A DNA stretch of 64,000 bases from Quillaja saponaria (Eukaryota; Streptophyta; Magnoliopsida; Fabales; Quillajaceae), in the NCBI GenBank assembly GCA_029379385.1, contig CM055613.1, positions 18,432,001 to 18,496,000 on the forward strand. Direction: 5' to 3'. The first letter of the stretch is position 1. Every line of letters starts with the position of its first letter. Shown piece by piece: positions 20,235 to 31,064 of this stretch. Both the position numbers and the translations under genes were made by a program. The notes under the pieces are model-generated. The model searched no databases. It had not been told where the DNA came from and was given only the letters and a program-made list of their open reading frames with translations.

Positions 20235-20732
20235 AACAAACAAACAAACAAAAACAAAAAACAAAAAACAAAAGACAAAAACAAAAACAAAAGATAAATG
20301 AAGAAAAAAGTTTGCATTAAAATAATTTTTAAGAAGACAAGTATCTTTAGAAACTTACCTATCATTTATTATCATGTATTATGTGTAAACTGGAATAGAT
20401 AAATATCCTCTTCTGGTTTCAGAGAAACTGAGAAAATAAAAGTAAAGAAAACTTGGTATAGCAAGTTCTGATCATAGCATAGTTTACAGAATCATTGTGA
20501 GAAGATGTATCTAAATTGAGAATTAATAGGAACCAAGTTCAGATTGAAAATCTAGTATATCCAGACGGATAGGATATCATTTGGGAAAAAAAGAAAATAA
20601 AAAATAAATTAACTACTTTTTTGTCAAAGATACTTAACAATTAACTTGGATACTCATTCCGCGTTGGCATATTCTTCAACAACCAAACAAAGAATTAATT
20701 AATCAAAATAAAACGCACGATTGATAAATAAC

Positions 20733-20939
20733 CTCTCGTGGAAACAAATCGGTTCTGCGATCACCAGGCAGTTCTCTGATGAACGAATGGTCCCAATTCA
20801 AATCTTCAAGTTTCAATCTAACTCTCTTACTATGATTATCATCATCACTATCACCACGATCACTTCCAAGGCTCTGGTTCTTCAAATCGTTCGCTACGGA
20901 GTCGACGGACACGGCAACGCCAGCTGAGGACGAGTCCAT
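20733..20939 (-). pseudogene. SELO: SELO exon 1
   Basis: Encodes an acidic N-terminus (MDSSSAG..., then DRGDSDDDNHS) and the conserved KLEDLNWDHSFIRELPGD block. It ends at CCACGAGAG followed by the donor GTTATTT. The next exon resumes in frame. The frame is open upstream to 21035, so a longer N-terminus (possible targeting peptide) cannot be excluded. This exon has no obvious lesion. Confidence 0.85.
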
Positions 20940-21035
20940 GGATACACCGCCTGTTCTGCCTCTAGCACTGACCTGAATGAAAGGGAAGGCCGAAGGAAAG
21001 GACAAGATGAGGATTTGATGGGAGCAGAGGGGCAA

Positions 21036-21702
21036 AAATGGAATCTTCTAGGGCGGTGGGTGGAGGGAACAGAGGAGAAGAGGGCTGCGAAGAAGCGAGA
21101 GAGATAGGTAGTGATAGTAATAGATAAGACTATAAATATGATTTATACACTTACCATTATAATTTTTAAAAATAAATAATTTAAAATTAATTTTGCTAAA
21201 ATAAAATATATGAAAATACCATCAACATAAAAATATAAATAAATAAAATGATAAAACAAACTATAATTTTATTTATATTATAATCTCATAAATTTAAAAA
21301 AAAAAAAACTTTGAAATTAAAAATTTTAACAAAAAAATTAAATCATATTTTTATAAAATTGACTGTACGATTAACAATTAAAACAAAAAAATAAAAAAAA
21401 TGAAAAATAAAAACCAAATGATTCTATATTGAAGTGAATACATAACTTAATGTACTAATGATTTTCTCAAATTTATTAAAAATTTCTTATAACTCCTAAA
21501 ACTTTTTAAAATTTAAATCATATTTAATAAATATGCATAAATTTCTAATTACAAGAAAATCAAAAAAATTTCCAATAAAAAAATTCAAACTTTTCTATAT
21601 TAAAAGTACTACAAAATTTAATTAGATGAAAATTTTCGTATCTATTAAATACGAAAATTTTCAAGTAACTCATAAAATCTCTCAATATTGTATTTATATA
21701 TA
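21036..21702. other. Intergenic, extremely AT-rich
   Basis: Upstream of SELO exon 1 on the minus strand. After a short purine-rich GC patch (about 21040-21110) the sequence becomes almost pure A/T with long A runs. No open frame or recognisable promoter element was identified. It includes the inverted repeat at 21627-21663. Confidence 0.6.
21627..21663. repeat. Perfect 14-bp inverted repeat
   Basis: TGAAAATTTTCGTA (21627-21640) and its exact reverse complement (21650-21663) flank a 9-base loop. It sits about 40 bases beyond the point where the Athila-type LTR loses its expected end. It may mark a recombination breakpoint. Confidence 0.85.
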
Positions 21703-23014
21703 AGTAGAGATCATTCCCACGAGAAGTTTTTCAAATATTATACTAAGTACTAAAGTTAGCAATTCCAATTCTATTCAAACAATGAAGTTTTGGGTAGGTT
21801 ATGAACTAATTATAAATTAAAAGTAAATTAACATAAGAAAATAGTTAAGATAAGCCTAGAACTACAATTTTCCTTAACACTTCACTTGAATTATTATTAT
21901 ATTGTCTTGCTTAGTTATGACAAAGAATTATTAACCTAGGATTCTTAAACAATTATACGCATATGCCTATATCTTATAGATATATATATATACCTTACTT
22001 AACTAATTCACTATATTCCTATATGAATTAAATTAAACAAGTCTCATTAAGATTGGACCTAAATTGGCTACACATGACATATAGGTATATTCATGTCCTA
22101 TACACAAATCAAACTCAACATCATGTGTTGAATTCAATTAAGTGCTAATCCATTCAAGGCTAACCTAACTTACTTTTCCAAGTTTGTTTCCTAATTCAAT
22201 CTAAAAGATGACCAATCAATTAGAAGCATTAAGCATAGAATGAACTAAATAAATCATATGCCAAAACCTAGGCAATCCATACATAACATAATGTTCAGCT
22301 ATATGTTGAGTTCTAGTTGCAATTTTAGGAAGGAAACTATTGCATACTACTTAGTATAAACATGGTTTCAACAATAATAAATATTAAAGTAATACAATAA
22401 AAGTAAAGAAGGATTAGAAATTGAGAAAGCGATGAAGGTTGTCGGTCATTAAGCTTCAACAATCCTTCCTCATCCTGTTTTCTTACACACTTGAGAAGCT
22501 CTAATACTACAGAAAATCTTAGCTAATTTGTGTGTTATGAATCTCGAAGTCATTCCTCTTTAAATAGGCTATAAAACTCTTAATTCGAGTCCAATTTGGA
22601 CTATTTATCGGGATGGCGCTGCGACATTGACTTTCTAGTGTTATGGCCAGAAATTCGATGTAACAGGAGACATGGTAGAAAGAATGGAGGTGAGGAGCTT
22701 CCCTTGCTGTCGGCATATTCTTTAGGTATTGTCTTGGGCACTGCAGCACCCCGTGGGTAGAAATCCCGATTGCCTTGTAATTTGACTCCAAAAATGGCTC
22801 TTTTATGCTTAACCCTTCAAAACACTCAACATAAATTAATATTGATTAGAACTCATATTAAAAGCTTAAATCAACTAGGACTCAACATCCTAATATGATA
22901 AGGACTTTAACTAGGATTTCAACTAAAACTAAGCAAAAACTAACTAAAATTGTAGAACATAGCTAAAATAATGAGTAAAAGGATGTAAAATAAGTCTATT
23001 TCCAAGAGTTATCA
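21703..23014 (-). mobile_element. Athila-type LTR (element B), end truncated
   Basis: On the minus strand it starts TGATAACTCTTGGAAATAGAC at 23014. It follows the same blocks as the complete LTR at 26350-27763: a GC-richer centre near 22600-22760, then GAAACCATGTTTATACTAAG, GCTTCTAATTGATTGG and the CTCGTGGGAATGATCTCTAC block. It stops matching about 70 bases before the expected ACGTGCGCTTGCG...GTCA end. The frame 22519-22791 lies within it and is not a gene. Confidence 0.75.
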
Positions 23015-25065
23015 TACCCCGAAGCTTAAAGTTTTGCTAGTCCTCGAGCAAAAGAAAACTAAAAACACAAATAGCCCAAGATGCATCACACTAAGATAAT
23101 GAAATCCCCAACATGCTCTCAAAAGTTTCACATGAACTTAACGAAATGTCAACCGTAAGTATCACTCAAATTCATGAGTCAATTTAAAAGCAAGTATCAA
23201 ATTCAAATGGATTTCCAATGTGGGTGTGGAATGATCTTTTAACAGAGGAATGGATACAATCCAAATAAGTTTATGTATAAGTAAAATCATAGTTAGTATT
23301 CAACCTTTAAGTGTGCTTTTCAACTCTCTCTCCACTAATGTAGACTCCACTAAGTCAATGATCAATAGGTTTTTATTCATCTTGTAACTTAGACTAGGGT
23401 AATGGTATACTAAAGAAAATTTTAAGCTCAAGTTACCCTAAGTATGTAGATCAACTTAGATCGTTGAAGGTTTTTTATTATTTTATTATTTTTTATTTAA
23501 TTTTTTTATTTTTTTACAACTTACTAACCCCTATTTGGCTTTTTCTTTTCACCACTTTCATATATTTTTCAAATTTTCTTTTTATTTTTATTTTTCTTTT
23601 GTTTTCTTATTCTTTTGCCCAGCTCTTGTTATACTCCAAAACTTATTTCTTTTCATTATGAATATAGGGGTGAGCAAGAGGTACAAACATATGTAGTTTT
23701 TTTTTTTTTTTGTTTTTTTTTTTCAACAATTCCAACATTTCCTCCTTTTCTTAGTATAGATCAATATATTCCTAGAATGATCAACATGACTAAGAGTAAG
23801 GGTTCAAAAACTAGAATTTAGTCAAAATGATTAGACAAAAAATTTCGTAGGTGCAAAAAAAAGTGCAATATATGCTCAAAGGGGTAACTAAGAATATAGA
23901 ATAAAATAAGGTAAGCTTAAAAAGACTCAAACGGTCCAAAGATGGTCTAAATCATGTCCCTAACTTAGTTTTGTCTTGGATTTCGCTTCAAGGGAGAATT
24001 AAACACATTTTACAAGGTTTCTAACTAAATATGAACTTCCTAAAACATAAAATCTCTAAATAGGCAACAGAATCCCAAGAAAAAGATCAAGGTTCATAAA
24101 GTGTTGGAAATCACATCTTACAATGCTACTAACTGAAAATTTGACATGAATGTTAAGAACATATGAAAACTAACATGTAATCATAGGATGAGGGATTTCA
24201 TCATAAAAGTATAATAACATCCTGGCTAACTAAACAATAATAAAAAGACTCCTTGACAATGAATCAATAAAACCTTCCTCCAAACTTAAGATAAACATTG
24301 TCCTCAATATTAAAATATAAAAAGAAATAAGGATAGAAAGACTCCCTGACATTGAAGTAAGGTGTAAAGAACATGAATCCTTATCCTTGAAGAATCCAAG
24401 CTTGGTGGGAGGTAAAAAATGATGCCCTTATAAAAAATTAAACACTTAATGAGAAAATTCCTACCAAGAACTAAAACATAAATTAAAAGGAAAAAAAAAA
24501 ATTTTAAAACTTGGGTTACTTCCCAAGAAGCGCTTGACTCATAGTCGTCAGCTTCACTATTTGGAAAATTGCTTCTAAACTCGCCTATAGTAAGTGTCAT
24601 ATAACACTATATATAGGTCTTGATTTAAAATGTCCTCAAGCTTGACAATATTTGGAAGTACTTGGCATGTATGCTCAACATCACTTGGCTTTGAAGAACA
24701 TGTTTGGTATGTGTAGAGGGATGATGCTAGGGATGGTGTTGGAGGGAATTGGCCGCATATGATCTCCATAGATATAAAATTTAGTATTTATTTTAGGTGG
24801 AGGAAGAGTTAGCTACACAAAAACTTTATAGTTATTTTTTTAGTGGCTAAAATAGACTCAAGGGGTTGTGGCTTTTTAAGATCAAGTCTTGAGTTGCTTC
24901 CTCACTATGAGAGTCCCTTTTCGTGATGTTCACAAATTTTATCATCTTGGATTGCATCATTGATTTCTTTTTCTATGACCACATTAGGCTCAATAGGTTG
25001 GATACTATGGATTTCTTCATGTGATTCTCCAGGAAAAGAATTTTGTACCCAATCTTAAGACATTT
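23015..25065 (-). mobile_element. 3' internal region of element B (post-pol tail and pol end)
   Basis: Minus strand. A polypurine tract (AAGCTTCGGGGTA) abuts the LTR at 23015-23030. Upstream lies about 1.3 kb of noncoding tail, then at 24510-24530 the CTTCTTGGGAAGTAACCCAAG motif. That motif corresponds to the GGGAGGCAACCC word found just after pol in many Athila/Tat-group elements. The pol end is readable at about 24575-24769 (CQVLPNIVKLEDILNQDLYI). The region 24770-25065 keeps short broken frames. The same blocks occur on the plus strand at 28110-32526 (element D). Confidence 0.65.
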
Positions 25066-25838
25066 TATTATATTCCTTTGGGGTTTATTATTGTTAAAAC
25101 CATGTTTATACTAAGTCGTATGGAGTAGTTTCCTTTCTAGAATTGCAACTAGAACTCAATATATAGCTTGATATTATATTATGTAAGAATTGCGTAGGTT
25201 TCAGTATATGATTTATTTAGTTCATTTTATGCTTAATGCTTCTAATTGATTGGATATCTCTTAGATTGAATTAGGAAATCTAAAGAAACTTGGGAAAGGG
25301 AATTTAGGTTTAGCCTTGAATGAATTAGCACTTGTTTGAATTAAACTCATGTTGTTGAGCTTGATTTGTGTATAGGATAGAAATATACCAATATGCCTTG
25401 TGTAGCCAAATTAAGTCCAATCTTAGTGACTTGTTTAATTTAATTCACATAGAAATATAGTGAATTGATTAATTGATATACATTTATAAAGCATAGGAAT
25501 ATGCTTATAATTGATTAAGAACCCTAGGCTAATAATTATTTGCCATAACTAAGCAAGACAAGATAATAATAATTCAAGTGAAGTGTTGAGGGAGGAAAGT
25601 TATAGTTCTAGGTTTATCTCCAGAACTTTTCTCCAGTTTATCCTTGTGTTAAATTTTTTTTAGTTTATAATTAGTTCATAATCTACCTAAATTTCAGTTG
25701 TTTGGATAAAATTGGAATTGTTAATTTTAATACTTAGCATAATATTTGAGAACTCCTCGTGGGAACGATCTCTACTTATTACTGTATTACTCGAGGACGA
25801 TACATGCGCTTACGTAGATAAAATCCATGTCAAGTTTT

Positions 25839-25856
25839 TGATGCCATTGCCGGAGA
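25839..25856 (+). other. tRNA-Asp-type primer-binding site
   Basis: The bases TGATGCCATTGCCGGAGA directly follow the LTR end (CATGTCA at 25832) by six bases. They differ at only a few positions from TGGCGCCGTTGCCGGGGA, the complement of the 3' end of plant tRNA-Asp and the primer site typical of Athila elements. A second, truncated copy (TTTTTGGCGC) follows the LTR end at 27763. Confidence 0.8.
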
Positions 25857-25959
25857 GTTATTCTTATATTTGTTAACATTAATACCAACCAATTCTAGTT
25901 TTAATTCAAAATTTTTTATTTTATTTTATTGTTTATTTTGTGAGGTACATTTTGAAGAT

Positions 25960-26280
25960 GTATACTGAATATTTCAACCTCCCATGTTTCACTCAATGTA
26001 ACTTGGAATCATTTCAACATGCTTGGAAGATGTTCAACTATCTGCTGAGAATGTGTCCAGCTCATGGCTTACTAAATGACTTTAACTCCATACATTTTAC
26101 AATGGTTTGCATGAAAGGTCACGAAAAGTGGTGAATGTTCTAGCTGGTGGAGACTTAATGGATCTAAGTATAAACAAAGCTTATGAGTTGTTGGATCATC
26201 CTAGCATATTAATAGGTGAGTCTACACCAAGTTAGTGTGAGCCTACTGCAAGAAAGGAGAAAATAGAGATATCTTTGCAC
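25960..26280 (+). pseudogene. Athila/Tat-type gag fragment
   Basis: The frame 25940-26134 includes ESFQHAWKMFNYLLRMCPAHG, and after a stop LVETLMDLSINKAYELLDH. These match the gag core of Athila/Tat elements, where an EAWERFK..L.R.CPHHG block precedes G-G-x-LM-x-K-x-x-EAYELL. Stops at about 26132 and inside the following piece inactivate it. It is followed at once by the 3' tail, so the rest of gag-pol is deleted. Confidence 0.75.
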
Positions 26281-27776
26281 TATTAGTTCCTGTTTAAATT
26301 TTTAGTTTTCTTTTGCTTGAGGACTAGCAAAACTTTAAATTTAGGGGTGTGATAACTATTAGAAATATAGTTATTTTACATTCTTTTACTCATATTAATT
26401 TAGCTGTGTTCTAGAGTTTTAGTTGGTTTTTACTTAGTTTTAGTTGAATTCCTAGTTAATTACATATTATATCAGGATGTTGATTCCTAGTTGTTTTAGA
26501 ATTATGTTTAGCTGTTTTATAAGAATTTTAACTTGTATTAACTTAATCTTTATATTTTGAAGGTCTAATACAAGAAGGAGTCCCATTAGAAGTCAAACTC
26601 GTGCTCAAAACATTCGAAACACGCAATACAAGTGAAGCTGCCCAGAAGTCTGGCACCCCCAGCGCTAGAAAGCTACAACCCCAGTGCCAGGAATTTTCCA
26701 GGTGGGCTCCTCAACACCAGAAAGATGAGGCTGCGACGCCCAAGCCACTGTTAAGGTCCAAAACTCGTCTATTTTCGAGGCAACGGAGCTGGCTTGATTC
26801 ATAGGCCGAATTAAAGTGAAATTGAGGGTTTTTAAGCCTATGAAAAAGGGACTATCTTTGGACTTATATACATAATAAGAGATACAAATTAGCAACATTT
26901 TTTCTAAAGTATTAGAGCTTGTTAAAGGTGCAAGGAAGCAAGAGGAGCAAAGATTGCAGAAGTTTGGAGATCGACATCCTTCATAGCTTTCTTTATTTGT
27001 ATTCCTTTACTTTTATTGTATTCCTTTGATGTTTATTATTGTTGAAACCATGTTTACACTAAGCAGCATATAGTAGTTTCCTTTCTAGAATTGCAACTAG
27101 AACTCAATATGTAGCTTGATATTATGTTATGTATGGATTGCTTAAGTTTTGGCATATGATTTATTTAGTTCGTTTTATGCTTAATGCTTCTAATTGATTA
27201 GCCATCTCTTAGATTGAATTAGGAAACCTAAAGGAACTTGGGAAGAGGAATTTAGGTTGAACCTTGACTGAATTAGCACTTGTTTGAATTTAACACATGT
27301 TATTGAGTTTGATTTGTGTATAGGATAGAAATATACCTATATGTCTTGTGTAGCCAAATTAGGTTCAATCTTAATGACTTGTTTAATTTAATTCACATAG
27401 TAATATAGTGAATTGATTAAGTGAGATATATTTATAGGACATTAGAATATGCTTAAAATTGATGAAGAACCCTAAGTTAATTATTCTTTGCCATAACTAA
27501 GCAAGACAAGATAATAATAATTCAAGTAAAGTGTTGAGGAAAGTTGTAGTTCTTAGTTTATCTCCAGTTTATCCTTGTATTAATTTGTTTTTAGTTTATA
27601 ATTAGTTCATAATCTACCTAAATTTCAGTTGTTTGAATAAAATTGGAATTGTTAATTTTAATACTTTGTATAATATTTGAAAACTCCTAGTGGAAACAAT
27701 CTCTACATATTACTATATTACTTTAGGACAATACGTGTGCTTGCATAAGTAAAATCCGTGTCAAGTTTTTGGCGCT

Positions 27777-28109
27777 TCCCTTGCTACAAACATATTCTTT
27801 AGGCATTGTTTTGGTCGTTGCTGCACCCGGTTTCCAGTGCTGCGGCACCTGGCAAGTAGAAAGCAGAATTGCCTTGTAATTTGACTCAAAAAATGACTTG
27901 TTTATGCTTTAAACCTTCAAAACACACATACTAGATTAATATTGTTTAGAACTAATATTAAACACCTAAATCCTAGCCTAAATTAACTAGGACTCAACAT
28001 CCTAATACAATAAAACTAAAACTAAGTAAAAATCAATTAAAACTCTAGAACATAGCTAAAATATTATAAGTAAAAGGATGTAAAATAAGTCTATTTCCAA
28101 AAGTTATCA
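27777..28109 (-). mobile_element. Athila-type LTR fragment, inverted
   Basis: On the minus strand it starts TGATAACTTTTGGAAATAGAC at 28109 and follows the first 330 bp of the LTR to the GC-rich centre at 27777. There it abuts the end of element C and its truncated primer site. It is in opposite orientation to both neighbours (elements C and D). Confidence 0.75.
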
Positions 28110-28314
28110 TAGAAATATTCACTATACATCTTCAATGTACCAGACAAAACAAACATGCCAAGTACTTCTAAATATTGCCAAGCTTGAAGACATTTTAAAG
28201 TAAGACCCATATATAGTGTTATATGATACTTACTATGGGCGAAAGTTGCTTATTTAGGAACACTTTTTCAATAGTCAAACGGATGATTATAAATCAATCA
28301 CCTCTTGGGAGGCA
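28110..28314 (+). mobile_element. Pol end of Athila-type element D
   Basis: Plus-strand frames read CQVLLNIAKLEDILK and YIVLYDTYYG, the same block as element B at 24575-24769. They run into the conserved TCTTGGGAGGCAACCCA word at 28303-28319. The word is cut by a solo LTR (28320-31064) and resumes as ACCCAAGTTTC at 31065. Confidence 0.7.
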
Positions 28315-30149
28315 ACCCATGTAACGCCCTCTTTCCTTAATCATTCACTTAATCTACTAATGAACTCTTAAGCTCATTTAATCGGTAATCAGACTTTTAA
28401 CCCAATTTAATTGGTAATACTTTTATTACGTGTATTTTCTAACATCTTTATTTTCTTCCTACGGTGATACTTGTATAATTTTCCTTGGACTTTCTTCTTA
28501 TTTTGCTTTACACAAATTACTACTTGGTTGATTGGTCCTATATTCTTTACATAATGCATCCTAAAAGACATCCTACATTTGTTTCAATACTTAAATTAAT
28601 TTGTAATTTCTCCTTAATTATCCATGAGACTAAAACCTTCCTATTATTCCCTTTATTCTTGAACAGCCCTAGACCATTTCTCCACCAGCTTTCATTAAAC
28701 AATTTACCAAGTTCATTCCATCTTCTTCCTTGGTCGAATCCAACTACTTTTATTTAAGTGATATTTTATTCTTTATTGTTACAAAAAGACATGTTACATA
28801 AGCTTTCCTTTAATTAGTCTCCTTAATATTATTTATTACAAGAAATACTTTAATTAATTTCCTTAATTAATATGACACCGTCAAGACTTAGCTCCTTCAG
28901 TTAGATTACCAATTAAATTACCATTTATTCTTCTAACTTGATTTAATTCTTGACTTGTCAACTCAACTAAAATCAGTTAGACACTTAGTGGACCAAATCA
29001 CTTCTTTTTACCTTTTTACCATTACTTACTAATTATGAATTCATATCTGACTACCTATTAAGTCTACTAATGATATTTCTTTATCCAATTCTAGACTTTT
29101 ATAGCCGATTAGTTCTATACCATTTAACCAATTCTTCCTATCTTATTTTCTATAATTGACTCTTTCTTTCTCTTAAGAAATTGCCTAACTAAATTGAATA
29201 CAAAGGTTTTCATATTGCACCTATTTACTTACGTACTTATTAACATACATGGTTTTGACCAAAGTGGAACTCTTTACACATACTAACAAGCTTCCTCCTA
29301 AGACACTAAGTCTAAGTCAAAACTCTAGTGACCAAATTATACAAAAAGAGCCTTTACATGATCATTCCTTTCTCAATAATCAACCACTTGCCATCTTTTC
29401 CCATTACATAGACCATGCCTTTCTCCAAGGAAAACAATACACATCTGCACATGAAGATGAAAGAAAGTGAGTTGAACTTCAACAAGCATTCATACATGAT
29501 AACGAAGGATTCTTGATAACAATTTTAAAAATATAGGAATATGTAATGCAAATTAGCTTTTTTCCTCATTTCCTATAAGTTTCTTAAAAGGGATTCATTT
29601 TTCTGACTTCCATTTCATATGCATGAAGGATTTAAGAGTAGCTTGAAGAATATAAGCGTAACGAGGAAGTAGCTTTCAAAGCAAGGATAAAATAAAACAA
29701 AAGAATGCATGAATACTTGCCTAATACCCTTAGCCTTATTTTCTTTCTTTCTTTCTTTCTTTCTTTCTTTTCTCCTACGCCTCCTTCCTACTATTTCCTC
29801 TCGGTTTTCTCCTTCTCCTTCCTAGCTCACAGTTTGCCTTTTTCTTTTATTTCTTACTATTTCTCCCACTTTCTTTGTTTTCTTACTTTTTCTTTCACTT
29901 CCTCTACTTTCTCATTTTTTCTTACTTTCTCTCACTTTACTTTTACCTTTCCTATGCCTTTTTAGGTCACTACCTCCCCTTTATTTATAGTGCATGGCCA
30001 AAATTTAGGATTTAGGAGAAAGTTTCGTTTTCTATTTTACCCTTTTAGTTCTCTAAAATTACAACCTCCTACTTGTCATTTTCTAAATTGACATGTGCAT
30101 TTTCTTCCTATTCCCTAGTTTAGATTATTTAATTATTAGTAAGCCACCT

Positions 30150-30355
30150 AGATACCTTAAATATCTACACATATCTTGTTAATCATTCCATGTACACCTT
30201 GCTTCCTTAAATCTCTACACATATTCACCATAATCATTTCATGGACACCTTGTCACCTTAATTCCCTACACATGTCCTAGTTAATCATTTCATGGACACC
30301 TTGTTTCCTAAATTCTCTACACATGTCCTACTTAATTATTTCATGGACACCTAGT
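30150..30355. repeat. Four tandem copies of a 51-bp repeat
   Basis: The word CTACACAT recurs at 30165, 30215, 30266 and 30317, each followed by a TTAATCATTTCATGGACACC-like block. Period 50-51 bases, mild divergence. Confidence 0.85.
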
Positions 30356-30479
30356 GTTTTCCTTGCCTTCCACTTGTCTAGCAATCTTTCTATATTAATT
30401 AGTACTTGCCACCTTATGTCCTAACTTTCTTCCACATGTCCCCTTAATTATTACAACTTTTCCACCATTTTCCACCTTC

Positions 30480-30790
30480 TTACAACTAAGCCCCTTCATT
30501 AATTGCAAATTGCCACACTTATTCTTATTCTTGCATCTAAGTCCCTTTATTAATTGCAAATTGCCACACTTATTCTCCTTCTTACACCTAGCCCCTCCAT
30601 TTATTACAAATTGCCACACTTAATCTTCTTCTTACACCTAATTCATCACATTTCCTTTTCTAGCAAGAAAACTATATTTTATTATTTTCTCTTCTTCTTT
30701 CAACATGGTTCTTACACTTAATCCATCATATTTCCTTTTCTAGCAAGAAACCTATATTTTATTATTTTCTCTTCTTCTTTCAATACCACC
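30480..30790. repeat. 51-bp repeats followed by an 80-bp duplication
   Basis: TGCCACACTTA recurs at 30511, 30562 and 30612 (period 50-51). Immediately after, an 80-bp unit starting CTTACAC is duplicated at 30631 and 30711 with few differences. The minus-strand open frame 30395-30619 is repetitive for this reason (CGNLQLxKGLxCK units) and is not evidence of a gene. Confidence 0.85.
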
Positions 30791-31064
30791 ATGTAGCATT
30801 TTTTCATCTTTGTTCTAACGCCTACACGTGTCCTTATTTTTATATTCATATATACATGTAGCATACATATATATGTATACTTATATATATACACTACTCT
30901 TACACTAATACGTTTCTTATATATATATTTTTATACATATTTTATACGTACATGTACTATTCCTATACATGAAATAATATGTAATTAAATTTTAATCCTA
31001 TTTAACTCATAAGATAATTACTTATCCTACAATTAATTTAGGCATTAATTTTGGGGGTGTTACA

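Larger units (their letters stand above)
15045..20939 (-). pseudogene. SELO: Selenoprotein O-like protein adenylyltransferase (SELO/YdiU) pseudogene
   Basis: Seven exons are readable on the minus strand: 20733-20939, 20076-20185, 19301-19357, about 18912-19210, 16468-16715, 15388-about 15695 and 15045-15298. In family order they give KLEDLNWDHSF, the [17 protein letters not shown] block, [35 protein letters not shown] and QPDIG. SELO proteins are kinase-fold enzymes that transfer AMP to protein side chains, usually in mitochondria or plastids. Plant forms lack selenocysteine. Most splice sites are canonical. This copy is dead: in-frame TAA (16640-16642), in-frame TAG (15645-15647; another at 15045-15047), a lost splice donor after exon 6 (TT for GT at 15386-15387), an extra A in an A8 run in exon 7 (15249-15256), and diverged sequence at the end of exon 4. 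The C-terminal exon(s) are missing. A start upstream at 21035 would add 32 residues, but the Met at 20939 sits at the usual N-terminal sequence. Confidence 0.9.
25066..27763 (+). mobile_element. Athila-type element C, internally deleted
   Basis: A 5' LTR lacking its first half (25066-25832) matches 27012-27763 of the complete 3' LTR (26350-27763, 1414 bp, TGATAACT...GTGTCA). Only about 517 bp of internal DNA remains: a tRNA-Asp-type primer site (25839-25856), a gag fragment (about 25960-26280), then directly the 3' tail and polypurine tract (AATTTAGGGGTG, 26336-26350). Protease, RT, RNase H and integrase are all missing, so it could only have moved using enzymes from a full-length relative, or the deletion happened after insertion. 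Confidence 0.8.
28320..31064 (-). mobile_element. Solo LTR (2745 bp) with 5-bp target duplication ACCCA
   Basis: Plus-strand ends are TGTAACGCCC and GGGTGTTACA, near-perfect 10-bp inverted ends with TG...CA. ACCCA at 28315-28319 and 31065-31069 is the target duplication. No internal region is present, so it is a solo LTR produced by LTR-LTR recombination. The family is not the Tekay-like or Athila one. Orientation is uncertain; I chose minus because TGTAACACCC is the more usual gypsy start. It is full of tandem repeats (CTTT microsatellite 29740-29771; 51-bp repeats 30150-30355 and 30480-30640; 80-bp duplication 30631-30790) and contains no gene. Open frames such as 28485-28757, 29705-29965 and 30395-30619 follow these repeats. 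Confidence 0.9.

Noticed and set aside
20072..20365. Minus-strand frame with a hydrophobic poly-Phe segment
   Set aside because: Phe run comes from the A38 tract; only the part 20076-20185 is real (SELO exon 2).
22519..22791. Minus-strand 90-codon frame
   Set aside because: Falls in the GC-richer centre of the Athila-type LTR; equivalent frames in other copies are not conserved.
29705..29965. Plus-strand Ser/Phe-rich frame resembling a membrane peptide
   Set aside because: Translation of CTTT microsatellite and CT-rich DNA in a solo LTR.
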